NCBI GenBank assembly: GCA_937925715.1
Contig: CALAMG010000039.1
Span: 1 to 64,000 of the forward strand
DNA length: 64,000 bases
Direction: 5' to 3'
DNA from: an uncultured Collinsella sp.
Lineage (GTDB): Bacteria; Actinomycetota; Coriobacteriia; Coriobacteriales; Coriobacteriaceae
Shown: in pieces, positions 8,532 to 16,402 of the stretch
How the letters are laid out: the number at the start of each line of letters is the position of its first letter
Position numbering within the stretch: the stretch's first letter is position 1
Program-made: the position numbers and the translations under genes
The notes under the pieces: model-generated
What the model was told of the DNA's origin: nothing
Seen by the model: the letters and a program-made list of their open reading frames with translations, nothing else
Databases searched by the model: none

Positions 8532-10019
8532 CTAGAAGGCGAGCTCGGCGGCCCACTTCTCTTCATCGATCTCCATGAACTGCGAGCGGATGAAGTTCTT
8601 CTTGAGGTTGAACGGAACCGTGCAGTCGAAGATGGCCTTGCAGGCGATGCCGTGCTCGCGAATCGAAGGATCGAACGCGGGGTCGTTGGACGGATCGAGC
8701 ACGTGGCAGTGGCAACCGGGGATGGTGATGAGGTCCACGTCGGCCTGGAAGCGCGTGGTCATGGCCCACATCACGTCGCTCATATCGAAGATATCGACAT
8801 CCTCGTCAACAAGGATGACGTGCTTGAGCTCGGAGAACGCCGAGAAGGCAAGCATGGCGGCGTTGCGCTGACGGCCCTCGTCATTTTTGCTCGACTTCTT
8901 GAACTGCATGATGGCAACGAACTTGCCGCCACCGCAGGGAGCGGCGTGAACGTTGAGCAGGCGGCCCGGGATAGCGGTCTCGACCATCTTGTAGATGGAG
9001 GCCTCGGTGGGGATACCGGCCATGGACACGTGCTCGTGCGAAGGGCCGATGCAGCTCTCCATAATGGGGTTGACGCGCGTGGTGACGGCGGTGATCTTGA
9101 TCACCGGGCAGACCTTGGCGCCGCCGGTGTAGCCGGGGAACTCGGGCATAGCGTAGCCGTGGCCGTTGACATCCTCGTTGATGGTCTCGTCGTGCATGAG
9201 GTAGCCCTCGAGCACGTACTCGGCATTGGCAATGCACTTCTGCGGAACGGTGACGCAGTCGGCAAGCTCGACGGCGCGGCCGCGCAGGGCGCCGGCGATC
9301 TGCAGCTCGTTGAAGCCGAGCGGCGTGGTGGGAGCCTCGAAGCCGCAGCACATGTACACGGCGGGGTCCAGGCCGATGGAGATGGAGATGGGCATATCCT
9401 CGCCGCGCTGGCAGTACTCGTCAAAGAACGCACCCAGGTGACGGCTGCCCGGGGTGATCCACATGGCGAGCTTGTCCTTGTCGACGCAGGAGAAGCGGTG
9501 GATGGTTACGTCGGACTGGGTGCCATCGGGGCTCGTGCCATAGGCGAGGCCCATGGTGATGTAGGGGCCGCCGTCAACGGGCGTGTTGGTGGGAGCGGGA
9601 ACGATCTTGCGCAGGTCAAAGCCCTCGTCGGTCGCCTTGTACACGACCTCCTGGCAGTCGACGTGCTTGCCCTCGGCGATCTGCTCGGGGGCGATCAGGT
9701 TCTCGAAGCGCTTGCCGATCTCGAGGCCCAGGTGCTCCTCGTCCAGGTCGAGCAGGGCGGCAACGCGCTTGCGGCTGGCAAGCATACCGATGCAGACCTT
9801 GGCGTCGTCAAAGCCCTTGACGTTGTTGAAGACCATCGCCGGACCCTCTTTGGTCGGGCGCATGACGGTGCCGCCGGCACCGACGTGACGGTAGACGCCC
9901 GAGACCTCGGCATCGGGATCGACCTGGGTGTCGGTCTCGAGCAGCTGGCCCGGCATCTCACGCAAAAAGTCGAGCGCGGAACGCAGGTCGTGGATCTGGG
10001 AAGCATCGGTAGTGGACAT
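8532..10019 (-). CDS. UbiD family prenyl-FMN-dependent decarboxylase (gallate/hydroxyaryl type)
   Basis: This 495-residue enzyme belongs to the UbiD family, whose members reversibly decarboxylate aromatic or alpha,beta-unsaturated acids with prenylated FMN. Length and segments such as TIHRFSCVDKDKLAMW, QIAGALRGRAVELADCVTVP, AEYVLEGYL and PEFPGYTGG fit the subgroup containing LpdC-type gallate decarboxylases. The Arg in the HRF segment and the Glu in PEFPG are candidates for the catalytic Arg-Glu pair. ATG at 10019 follows AAGGAG; the 32-codon upstream extension has no support. Neighbours on both sides (UbiX, a transporter and an LpdD-isomerase fusion) support a cofactor-dependent decarboxylase of an imported aromatic acid. 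Substrate identity is inference. Confidence 0.92.
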   Translation of the reverse strand: MSTTDASQIHDLRSALDFLREMPGQLLETDTQVDPDAEVSGVYRHVGAGGTVMRPTKEGPAMVFNNVKGFDDAKVCIGMLASRKRVAALLDLDEEHLGLEIGKRFENLIAPEQIAEGKHVDCQEVVYKATDEGFDLRKIVPAPTNTPVDGGPYITMGLAYGTSPDGTQSDVTIHRFSCVDKDKLAMWITPGSRHLGAFFDEYCQRGEDMPISISIGLDPAVYMCCGFEAPTTPLGFNELQIAGALRGRAVELADCVTVPQKCIANAEYVLEGYLMHDETINEDVNGHGYAMPEFPGYTGGAKVCPVIKITAVTTRVNPIMESCIGPSHEHVSMAGIPTEASIYKMVETAIPGRLLNVHAAPCGGGKFVAIMQFKKSSKNDEGRQRNAAMLAFSAFSELKHVILVDEDVDIFDMSDVMWAMTTRFQADVDLITIPGCHCHVLDPSNDPAFDPSIREHGIACKAIFDCTVPFNLKKNFIRSQFMEIDEEKWAAELAF

Positions 10020-10161
10020 GGCGTACTCCTTTCGGGAGAGTGTCCGGCGACGGGGTGCCGCCGGACGGGGTAACGTAATGGGGCCGCGGCGCTCACAAAT
10101 GGAGCGCTCGACCACTCGAAGTTCAAGCGCTTGGCTGCTTACAGCCGGGGCGCTCGACCGC

Positions 10162-11619
10162 TTACATCAGGCCAAAGAGGTGGAACCAGGCGGCCTCGAC
10201 CAGCACGACGACAAAGACGACCGCGGTGAGGGGGATGCCCATGCGCATAGCCTCTTTGGAGGTGTAGCCGCCGGCGTCCTTGCCTTCGCCGATAAGGATC
10301 GGCAGGTTATGGAACGGCAGGATGTAGTGGATGTTGATGGACGTGAAGACGATGAGCGCCACGGCGAGTGGGCTCACGCTGGAGCCGGCGGCAAAGCTGA
10401 TAAATGCCGGCACGCACACGCCGAGCACGGCCATGACCGAGCCCATGAACATGTGGATGATCATGGAAAGCGCGGCGACGAGCAGGGCGAACAGGAAGAT
10501 GTTCTCAGGCACGGAGCTGGGGAGCACGACGTCGGCGATCCAGGCGTTCATGCCGGTGGCACCGCCCACGGAGCCCACGGCCATGGCGGCCGTCAGGAAC
10601 ATGAGGGACTTGATATCGACAGCGTTCCAGCTGGCGGGGGTGAGGACTTCGCCAATGATGGGCATGGCGAGAGCGACACCAATGGCCAGGGTGACCCAGC
10701 CGATGTAATCGCCCGAAACGGTGAGCCACAGCGCGATGGCGATGACAAGCCACACGATGGTGCGGATCTCTTTGACGGAGAGCTTGCCGAGCGCGGCCTG
10801 CTTGGCCACGATCTGCTCGCGATCGTAGACGAGCTCCTTGCTGGGCTTAAAGAGGAAGAGGCCCAAGAACAGGGTGCACAGCAGCGCGACCAGCATAGGC
10901 ACGCTCATGTACAGGAACCAGTCGACGAAGGACGGGCTCATGCCGCCGGCCTCGGCACTGTACTGTGCAACGAGGGGGTTGAGCGTGGAGTCGCCCGTCA
11001 GGAAGAACATGGAGCCCGGGGCGGCAGCGGCAAACACGAGGAAGCCGAGCTTGCCCTTGTCGTCGTCACCGTAGCCGGCGGACTCGGCGATGACCGAGAC
11101 GACGGCGAGGATGAGGAAGGCGCGGGGGAACGGATGCGGGATCAGCAGCGACAGCACAAAGGTGAGCGCGAAAATCGAGATGATGAGCGACTTGGCGTCG
11201 CGCACGAACTTGAGCATGAACGCGTAGGCGATACGCTCGCCCAGGCCCGACTCCTTGACCGCGCTGGCGATGAGGTAGGCGCCGATGACGAGCCACATGG
11301 TGGCCTTGGTCCACGAGCTAAACGTAGAGGCGACCGTCGCCGAAATGCTCGCGGCGCCCGTGTCGTCCACGCACACCTTGAACAGGACGAGCAGCGCGCA
11401 GTAGAGCAGGCCCACAAAGCCCGGCTGTGCCACGCCACATGCCCAGAACACCACCGTGGCGAGCGTCAGTGCCAGACAGGTCTGACCGCCGACCGTGAGC
11501 TCGACCGTCGAGCTCAGCTCCGCCAAAGGAAGAAACTTCACCAGCAAAAAGACAACGATACCCAGCACAAAGCCAATTTCGCGCTTGGTGATCTTAAACG
11601 CCTTCTTTTCCGCTTCCAT
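10162..11619 (-). CDS. DASS/ArsB-superfamily anion symporter
   Basis: This 485-residue protein has about 12 hydrophobic segments and the layout of divalent-anion/Na+ symporters (SLC13-like) of the ion-transporter superfamily. Repeated hairpin motifs are visible, for example LIPHPFPRAFLILAVVSVIAES in the first half and MFMGSVMAVLGVCVPAFISFA in the second. The start at 11619 is preceded by AAGGTGGGGAG. It lies 142 bp upstream of the UbiD-family gene on the same strand and is the likely importer, or substrate/product exchanger, of the aromatic carboxylate. Whether it carries an aromatic acid or a dicarboxylate cannot be told from the sequence alone. Confidence 0.9.
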   Translation of the reverse strand: MEAEKKAFKITKREIGFVLGIVVFLLVKFLPLAELSSTVELTVGGQTCLALTLATVVFWACGVAQPGFVGLLYCALLVLFKVCVDDTGAASISATVASTFSSWTKATMWLVIGAYLIASAVKESGLGERIAYAFMLKFVRDAKSLIISIFALTFVLSLLIPHPFPRAFLILAVVSVIAESAGYGDDDKGKLGFLVFAAAAPGSMFFLTGDSTLNPLVAQYSAEAGGMSPSFVDWFLYMSVPMLVALLCTLFLGLFLFKPSKELVYDREQIVAKQAALGKLSVKEIRTIVWLVIAIALWLTVSGDYIGWVTLAIGVALAMPIIGEVLTPASWNAVDIKSLMFLTAAMAVGSVGGATGMNAWIADVVLPSSVPENIFLFALLVAALSMIIHMFMGSVMAVLGVCVPAFISFAAGSSVSPLAVALIVFTSINIHYILPFHNLPILIGEGKDAGGYTSKEAMRMGIPLTAVVFVVVLVEAAWFHLFGLM

Positions 11620-11770
11620 CTCCCCACCTTTCTTGTTGGGGGCGCTCCGGATTCGCAGCCACGTTGCCGCTTAAAAAGGGGCGCCCGTTATCGGACACCC
11701 CTTACGTTGCGCTGTGTTGCGGCAATACAGTCAAGCGGATTTTTTTGGATGAGAAGCGATTCCCTAGACA

Positions 11771-11870
11771 AAAACCGTCACAACATTCGACGCTTTTCCT
11801 CGTTTTCGAGATTTTCGCCGAATGTTGTGACGGTTTGGATGTGACAAAGGGACTGTCCCTTTGTCACATA
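11771..11870. repeat. Composite double-hairpin repeat, copy 2
   Basis: This is the second copy of the element at 6865-6964. It has the same order (AAACCGTCACAACATTCGA hairpin, then the GTGACAAAGGGAC palindrome) and only a few base differences in the loop. The stop codon of the fusion gene (TCA at 11864-11866 on the plus strand) is again provided by the terminal TTTGTCACA. Both copies therefore sit in the same relation to a minus-strand gene's 3' end. Confidence 0.85.
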
Positions 11871-12811
11871 GCGAGGGCCGTACGGATGGATGGGTCGCTG
11901 AGAGCCTCGCGGAGCCAGGGGGCCAGCTGCTCGGGGTGACCCTGCAGGTAGCCGTCGAGCTCGGACGGGGCCACGCGGCGCAACTCCGAGATCTCCTCTT
12001 GGTTGATATGCAGCTCGCCCGGCTCAACATGGGCAAGGTAGACCTCGCACCATTCGCACTCGCAGCGGCCGTCGCCGTGGTCCTCACGGTACACCACGTG
12101 TCCGAGGTGCTCGAGCTGATCGGGCTCGCGTGTAATGCCGAGCTCTTCGTTGATGCGGCGCACCGTGGCGGCCGCGACGTCTTCCCCGGGGAGCGGATGG
12201 CCGGCACAGCTATCGGCCAGCACTCCGCCCCACAGTCGCTTGAGCGGACTGCGGCGACAGAGCAGCAGGCGCGCGTCTTCGCCCCGGCCCTCGACCAAAA
12301 GCGTCAGAAATGCCTGATGCAGGATGCCCTCGCCGGCATGGGCATCGATGCGGTCGACGGGGCCAAGCGCCTCGCCGGTCGCGGCATCGACCGCCACGAC
12401 CTCGGCGCCCGCGCCGCCCTCATCCCAACCGGCGCGCAGGATGCGCGCGGCGGCTTCCTCAAGCGCGGCGATGAGCTCCTTGGTGGTATCGAGCACGCGC
12501 TGCAGGTCGTCCCCGCTCGCCTGTTCAACATGAAAGCCCGTGCTTGCAACTACCGGCACGTCAAAGCGCGTGGCCAGCGCCGCCGCGATATCGTGCGCCG
12601 GGATCTCGTCTCGATGGCACGGAACGGCCAGGATGCTCACCGTCGCCGTACGGCCGGGCTCGGGGCGCGGAATGGCCTGCGCCGTGGCGCCCAGGTGCGC
12701 AAACTCCGGCGAGCAGGCGTACACCGCCATGCCTCGCGGCGTCACCGTCAGCTGGGCCTCGAGCGCAAACTTGCCCTCGCCCACTGCAACCTTTGTCGTG
12801 TGCATACCCAT
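11864..12811 (-). CDS. LpdD-like prenyl-flavin chaperone domain fused to type I isopentenyl-diphosphate isomerase
   Basis: This 315-residue protein has two parts. Residues about 3-130 (GEGKFALEAQLTV, HLGATAQAIPRPEP, STGFHVEQASGDDL) resemble the small LpdD protein that accompanies LpdC decarboxylases and is regarded as a prenyl-FMN chaperone. Residues about 145-310 are a Nudix-fold type I Idi, which converts IPP to DMAPP. The His of DAH, of ILHQAF and of AGHP and the two Glu of ECEWCEVY match the five metal ligands of E. coli Idi, and a Tyr in VVYRED matches Tyr104. The usual catalytic Cys before GHP is Ala, with a Cys one residue earlier (SCAGHP). Start ATG at 12811 follows AGGAGA by five bases; a second ATG is six bases on. 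Context: the transporter, UbiD and UbiX genes follow. Confidence 0.85.
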   Translation of the reverse strand: MGMHTTKVAVGEGKFALEAQLTVTPRGMAVYACSPEFAHLGATAQAIPRPEPGRTATVSILAVPCHRDEIPAHDIAAALATRFDVPVVASTGFHVEQASGDDLQRVLDTTKELIAALEEAAARILRAGWDEGGAGAEVVAVDAATGEALGPVDRIDAHAGEGILHQAFLTLLVEGRGEDARLLLCRRSPLKRLWGGVLADSCAGHPLPGEDVAAATVRRINEELGITREPDQLEHLGHVVYREDHGDGRCECEWCEVYLAHVEPGELHINQEEISELRRVAPSELDGYLQGHPEQLAPWLREALSDPSIRTALAM

Positions 12812-12883
12812 GGGATCTCCTGTCGCCCGCGATGTACCTGAGACCATCTTCGCCTGTATTGCGACTATACAGGCAAGCTCTCC

Positions 12884-12914
12884 ATGTGACAAAGAGACTG
12901 TCCCTTTGTCACAT
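12884..12914. repeat. Short GTGACAAAGGGAC-type palindrome
   Basis: A near-perfect palindrome (ATGTGACAAAGAGAC against GTCCCTTTGTCACAT) lies between the divergently transcribed fusion gene and the MFS gene. It belongs to the family seen at 275, 6932, 11838, 16378, 17904, 28859 and 42062. Here it occupies a promoter-containing divergent gap rather than a 3' end. Confidence 0.8.
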
Positions 12915-12972
12915 TCTGTTAGAGTTGCAGGGATTGAATCCCGCTTATTCATGCGACATTGGAGTGACAACC

Positions 12973-14226
12973 TTGACCGCCGCAACCACGCCTAAAAGTA
13001 AGCCAACCGCCGCCGCGCTCTCCCCCGCGCGCACCAAGCTCTGCCTGGCGCTGCTCGTGCTGTTGGGATTCTCGCTCGGCTGCTCCGAGTTCGTGGTCAT
13101 CGGCATCGAAAGCGACTTGGCAACGGAACTCGGCATATCACTTGCCACTGCGGGCCAGCTCATCAGCGTGTTTGCGCTCGTCTACGCTATCGCGACGCCG
13201 GTGCTCGCGCTCAGCACGGGGCGATTCCGCCGCTACCAGCTGCTCGTGTGCTATAGCGTCGTCTTTGTGCTCGGCAACCTGGTCATGGCGTTGGCCCCCA
13301 ACTTCCAGGTGCTGTTTATCTCACGCATTGTCCTGGGCTCTGTCTCGGGTGCGCTGCTCGCCGTGGGCGTGACGTACATCCCTGAGCTGCTATCCCCGCA
13401 GCAAACCTCACTTGCCATCTCGGTCGTGTACGGCGCGTTTTCCGTGGCGATGGTCTTTGTGACCTCGATTGGCAAGTTTGTGGCCGACACACTCGATTGG
13501 CACGTGGCCATGTACGGCACGCTGACCTTTGCCGTTTTGATCTGTAGCGCGCTCGTGGCGTTTATGCCTCGCGCCGGGCAGACCGATGAGCCCGCCACCT
13601 TCCGCGAGCAGGCGGGGCTACTACGCGAGCCGAGTATCATCACCGGCATGCTCATCTTCTTGTTTGGCGTGGGCTCGGTCTACGTATTCTACGGCTACGT
13701 GACGCCTTATCTGGAGCAGATGCTGGGCATGGATACCGTTCAGGCGAGCACCACACTTATGGCCTATGGCGTGTTCTGCCTGATCTCGAACATCCTGGGC
13801 GGATGGATCGATGCGCGTTTTGGCATGAAGGCGCTGCTGGTTACGTTTGTGCTGCAGGCGGCGGCACTGCTCGGGCTGTTTGCCGTGGGCGCCGCCATGC
13901 CGCTCGCGCTGGTCTTTGTCTTTAGCCTGGCGATGCTCATGTACCTGTTCTCGGTCTCATGCATCACGCACTTTATGGACGTGGCACGCAGCCGCCATCC
14001 CAAGTCGATGGTACTCGCAAGTTCGGTTGAGCCCATGGCGTTTAACGTCGGCATCTCGTTTGGCACCGCAGTGGGCGGCGCCGTGGTAAGCAGCATTGGC
14101 ATTGCGTACGTGGGTGCAGTGGGCGCCGCGTTCTCGCTTGTGGCCTGGGCGCTCACGCTGGTGACGATTAAGTTGGCTCGCTGGGAGCGCCGTCGTCAAT
14201 CTGCACAGCCCCGGATGCAGGCATAG
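12973..14226 (+). CDS. MFS transporter, drug:proton antiporter (DHA1) type
   Basis: This 417-residue membrane protein has 12 predicted hydrophobic segments and the DHA1 layout. LGCSEFVVIGIESDLATELGIS lies in helix 1, the loop 2-3 motif is GRFRRYQ, and ISRIVLGSVSGALLAVGVTYIPELLS follows in helices 4-5. Relatives (AraJ/Bcr-like) export sugars, chloramphenicol or other small molecules. I place the start at the TTG at 12973, eight bases after TTGGAG; the open frame runs much further upstream but into a palindromic repeat. The gene is divergent from the LpdD-Idi fusion and has no downstream partner. A role in exporting a product of the decarboxylase cluster is possible but unproven. Confidence 0.88.
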   Translation: MTAATTPKSKPTAAALSPARTKLCLALLVLLGFSLGCSEFVVIGIESDLATELGISLATAGQLISVFALVYAIATPVLALSTGRFRRYQLLVCYSVVFVLGNLVMALAPNFQVLFISRIVLGSVSGALLAVGVTYIPELLSPQQTSLAISVVYGAFSVAMVFVTSIGKFVADTLDWHVAMYGTLTFAVLICSALVAFMPRAGQTDEPATFREQAGLLREPSIITGMLIFLFGVGSVYVFYGYVTPYLEQMLGMDTVQASTTLMAYGVFCLISNILGGWIDARFGMKALLVTFVLQAAALLGLFAVGAAMPLALVFVFSLAMLMYLFSVSCITHFMDVARSRHPKSMVLASSVEPMAFNVGISFGTAVGGAVVSSIGIAYVGAVGAAFSLVAWALTLVTIKLARWERRRQSAQPRMQA

Positions 14227-14311
14227 GGGCGAACATAGCCCAAGGTGGCGAGCAACCGGTGAAAACCGTCCCATACGAGTAGTGTTTATCCGCCTGCAAG
14301 CTCCAGCAGTG

Positions 14312-14407
14312 CAATTTCGTGTACTTCAGATACACACTTTTCTACTATTTCGTGTATTCCAAGTACATGAAATCGTACTAAACTATGTATCTGAAGTACA
14401 CGAAATT
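14312..14407. promoter_or_regulatory. Perfect 22-bp inverted repeat with a central palindrome upstream of an ATPase gene
   Basis: AATTTCGTGTACTTCAGATA (14312-14331) and the two following bases are repeated exactly in inverted orientation at 14386-14407. Between them, 14347-14373 is a third, self-palindromic version (ATTTCGTGTATTCC...GTACATGAAAT). The segment is much more AT-rich than the surrounding DNA and ends 14 bp before the ATG of the DUF4143 ATPase. It looks like a multi-site operator or recombination-type site rather than coding sequence. Confidence 0.6.
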
Positions 14408-14421
14408 GGAAAGGCGGCCCC

Positions 14422-15792
14422 ATGCGCAGATCAATCGAATCCGTTATCGAATCATGGGCGACAAAGGACGCGTCGCGCCCCCTCCTCATCCGTGGTGCGC
14501 GACGCGTAGGCAAAACGTACGTTGCCGAGGAAATCGGCAGACGAATCGCCGGCGATGCGTTTGTCAAACTCGACTTTCAGACCGATCTTGAGCTGATCGC
14601 TCCGCTGTTCGACTGTCCCACCGACGACGTTAACGCCATCGTGGCGCGAATCTCAGACTATAAACGCACCCCCATTCGCAAAGAAACCGCCTTCATCCTG
14701 TTTGACGAGGTGCAGCTCTGCGAACGGGCGCTCAACTCGCTTCGCTTTTTTTCGGGTTCGGGCTGGCGCATATGCGCGACCGGCAGTCAGCTCGGCGTCG
14801 CCACGCGCAAGCGCAAGTTGCCTTTTCCCAGCGGCGTTCGTCAAGAGACCATGCATCCTATGTCGTTCGAGGAGTTTCTCTGGGCGCTCGACGAGGAGCA
14901 GATGGCCAATGCCATTCGTACCCACGCCGGCACGCTCGAGACCTACGCCGCGCACCAAGCCGCGCTCAGCCTGTTTCATCGATACCAGATCGTGGGCGGC
15001 ATGCCCGCCGCCGTCAACGCATATCGCAAGACGTTATCCATCGAGGATGCGCGCGTCGAGCAGCGCGAAATCGACGAGACCTATACCGCCGATATGACCG
15101 ACCCCGAAAACGGGATCAGCGGCGTGGCGGCGCGCAAGGTCTGGCGCTCCATTCCGTCCCAGCTGCTGAGATCGTCCACAAAAAAATTCAAGTACTCCGA
15201 GGTCGAACGCGGAGGCCGTCGCGCCAAGCTTATCGAGCCGCTCGACTGGCTCGAAGGCGCCGGCATCATATCGGTCAACAACCTGACCGAAGGCATCGAG
15301 CCTCCCCTCGTTCCCTTCGACGACGAAGATGGAAGTTTCTTTAAGGTCTATCTTCTCGATACCGGCCTCATGTTCTACAAACTCGGCATCAACCCGCGGC
15401 TCTGGCTCGACCTCAAAGAGGATTCCGCCATAGCGCTATCTTCCGACTTCCGAGGCGCCCTGGCGGAAAACTCGGTCATGCAAGCATTTTCGGGCAATAG
15501 CTTGCAGACGTATTACTGGGTGCCGCCGTCGTCTTGGAAGACGACCGGCGAGCTCGATTTTTTACTTCAGACCGACCGTATGGAAATTGTGCCCGTCGAA
15601 GTAAAGTCCGCACGTAACGTGCGCGCGAGAACCCTCGGGTCGTTTATGGACAAAGCCCGATCGCCATATGCCTACATTTTGTCCGAGAACAATTTTTCCC
15701 GCAGCGAAACCGATGACGGGCGCGAGCTGCGCCACTTCCCCTTGTACGCAGCGGGCTTTATTGGAGCAAACTGCCTCAAGAGCAGTCTGTAA
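14422..15792 (+). CDS. AAA ATPase with C-terminal DUF4143 domain
   Basis: This 456-residue protein has an AAA_14-type P-loop ATPase domain, with Walker A GARRVGKT at residues 24-31 and Walker B AFILFDEVQ near 95, followed by a DUF4143 domain ending in an ELDFLLQTD...VPVEVKSA segment. The latter resembles a nuclease-like fold with an acidic residue plus ExK. Such proteins are widespread, often in several copies per genome, and have no firmly established function. The start has a GGAAAGG site eight bases upstream. A 96-bp inverted-repeat region lies just before it. A phosphatase gene follows after 33 bp. A paralogue is encoded at 16401-17762. Confidence 0.9.
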   Translation: MRRSIESVIESWATKDASRPLLIRGARRVGKTYVAEEIGRRIAGDAFVKLDFQTDLELIAPLFDCPTDDVNAIVARISDYKRTPIRKETAFILFDEVQLCERALNSLRFFSGSGWRICATGSQLGVATRKRKLPFPSGVRQETMHPMSFEEFLWALDEEQMANAIRTHAGTLETYAAHQAALSLFHRYQIVGGMPAAVNAYRKTLSIEDARVEQREIDETYTADMTDPENGISGVAARKVWRSIPSQLLRSSTKKFKYSEVERGGRRAKLIEPLDWLEGAGIISVNNLTEGIEPPLVPFDDEDGSFFKVYLLDTGLMFYKLGINPRLWLDLKEDSAIALSSDFRGALAENSVMQAFSGNSLQTYYWVPPSSWKTTGELDFLLQTDRMEIVPVEVKSARNVRARTLGSFMDKARSPYAYILSENNFSRSETDDGRELRHFPLYAAGFIGANCLKSSL

Positions 15793-15825
15793 GCCCTGCG
15801 CGACCGCCTAGAAAGGAAGCCGCTC

Positions 15826-16275
15826 ATGCAACGCATTCTTTTTATCTGCTATGGAAATATCTGTCGCTCGACGATGGCTGAGTCCGTGTTTACCGAGCTG
15901 GTGCGGCGCGCCGGGCGCGCGGGCGAGTTTGTCATTGACTCCGCTGCGACCTCAACTGAGGAGATCGGCAACCCGCCGCATCATGGCACGGTCGCCAAGC
16001 TGCGCGAAGTCGGGATTCCCGTCGTTGCGCACCGTGCCCGCCAGGTGCGTCGCGCGGAGTATGGCGACTGGGATCACATTGTCAATATGGATGCTGAGAA
16101 CGCGCGGGGCCTGCGTCGCATCTTTGGCGACGCAGGCCCCGACGGAAAGATTACGCGCTTGCTCGATTGGACCGAGTGTCCCGGCGACGTGGCCGACCCC
16201 TGGTACACCGGCAATTTCGATGCCACCTACCGCGATGTGCTCGCCGGTTGCACCGCTATGCTCGAGCAGCTGTAG
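15826..16275 (+). CDS. Low-molecular-weight protein tyrosine phosphatase
   Basis: This 149-residue protein matches the LMW-PTP/arsenate reductase fold. The P-loop is CYGNICRST at residues 8-16, with the nucleophile Cys and Arg of the C-x4-C-R-S/T form, and the general-acid Asp is in DPWYTG near residue 124. Length equals that of typical family members. It removes phosphate from phosphotyrosine, often in control of polysaccharide synthesis, although no kinase or capsule gene is nearby. ATG at 15826 follows AAAGGAAG. It probably shares a transcript with the upstream ATPase gene. Confidence 0.93.
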   Translation: MQRILFICYGNICRSTMAESVFTELVRRAGRAGEFVIDSAATSTEEIGNPPHHGTVAKLREVGIPVVAHRARQVRRAEYGDWDHIVNMDAENARGLRRIFGDAGPDGKITRLLDWTECPGDVADPWYTGNFDATYRDVLAGCTAMLEQL

Positions 16276-16402
16276 GTTCGTGGGCGCACGAACCGCGCCC
16301 ACGGCATAAATCGAGCGTAGATTTTCTCCCACTTTGAGCGTTCAAGTGCGCTCTATACGGGAGAAAATCCACGCTCATGAATGTGACAAAGGGACTGGCC
16401 CT
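16275..16402. repeat. Cluster of small inverted repeats between convergent genes
   Basis: Three pieces fill this gap. A hairpin GGTTCGTGggcgCACGAACC occupies 16275-16294. An inverted repeat GAGCGTAGATTTTCTCCC / GGGAGAAAATCCACGCTC spans 16313-16377. Half of the short palindrome (GAATGTGACAAAGGGACTG) lies at 16378-16396 and runs up to the stop codon of the minus-strand ATPase. One or both hairpins may serve as a two-way transcription stop, but neither has a strong T-tract. Confidence 0.6.

Noticed and set aside
8652..10073. A 473-codon plus-strand frame opposite the UbiD-family gene
   Set aside because: It is a shadow of a highly conserved enzyme gene; the composition is typical of antisense frames in high-GC DNA.
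12544..12972. An extended N terminus of the MFS protein starting at 12544
   Set aside because: This part is opposite the LpdD-like domain and runs through a palindromic repeat; the membrane protein begins naturally at the TTG at 12973 with a ribosome site.
12812..12985. An extended N terminus of the LpdD-isomerase fusion starting at 12985
   Set aside because: The extension crosses the palindrome at 12884-12914, has no ribosome site and no homology, whereas ATG 12811 has AGGAGA.
14282..14567. Small frames on both strands in the AT-rich segment before the first DUF4143 ATPase
   Set aside because: They consist of translated copies of the inverted repeat (FRVLQIH, VSEVHEI) and lack ribosome sites; I treat the region as regulatory.
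15826..16275. Arsenate reductase (ArsC of the LMW-PTP type)
   Set aside because: The P-loop and length fit a tyrosine phosphatase; the extra Cys pair that arsenate reductases of this fold use is not evident and no ars genes are nearby.
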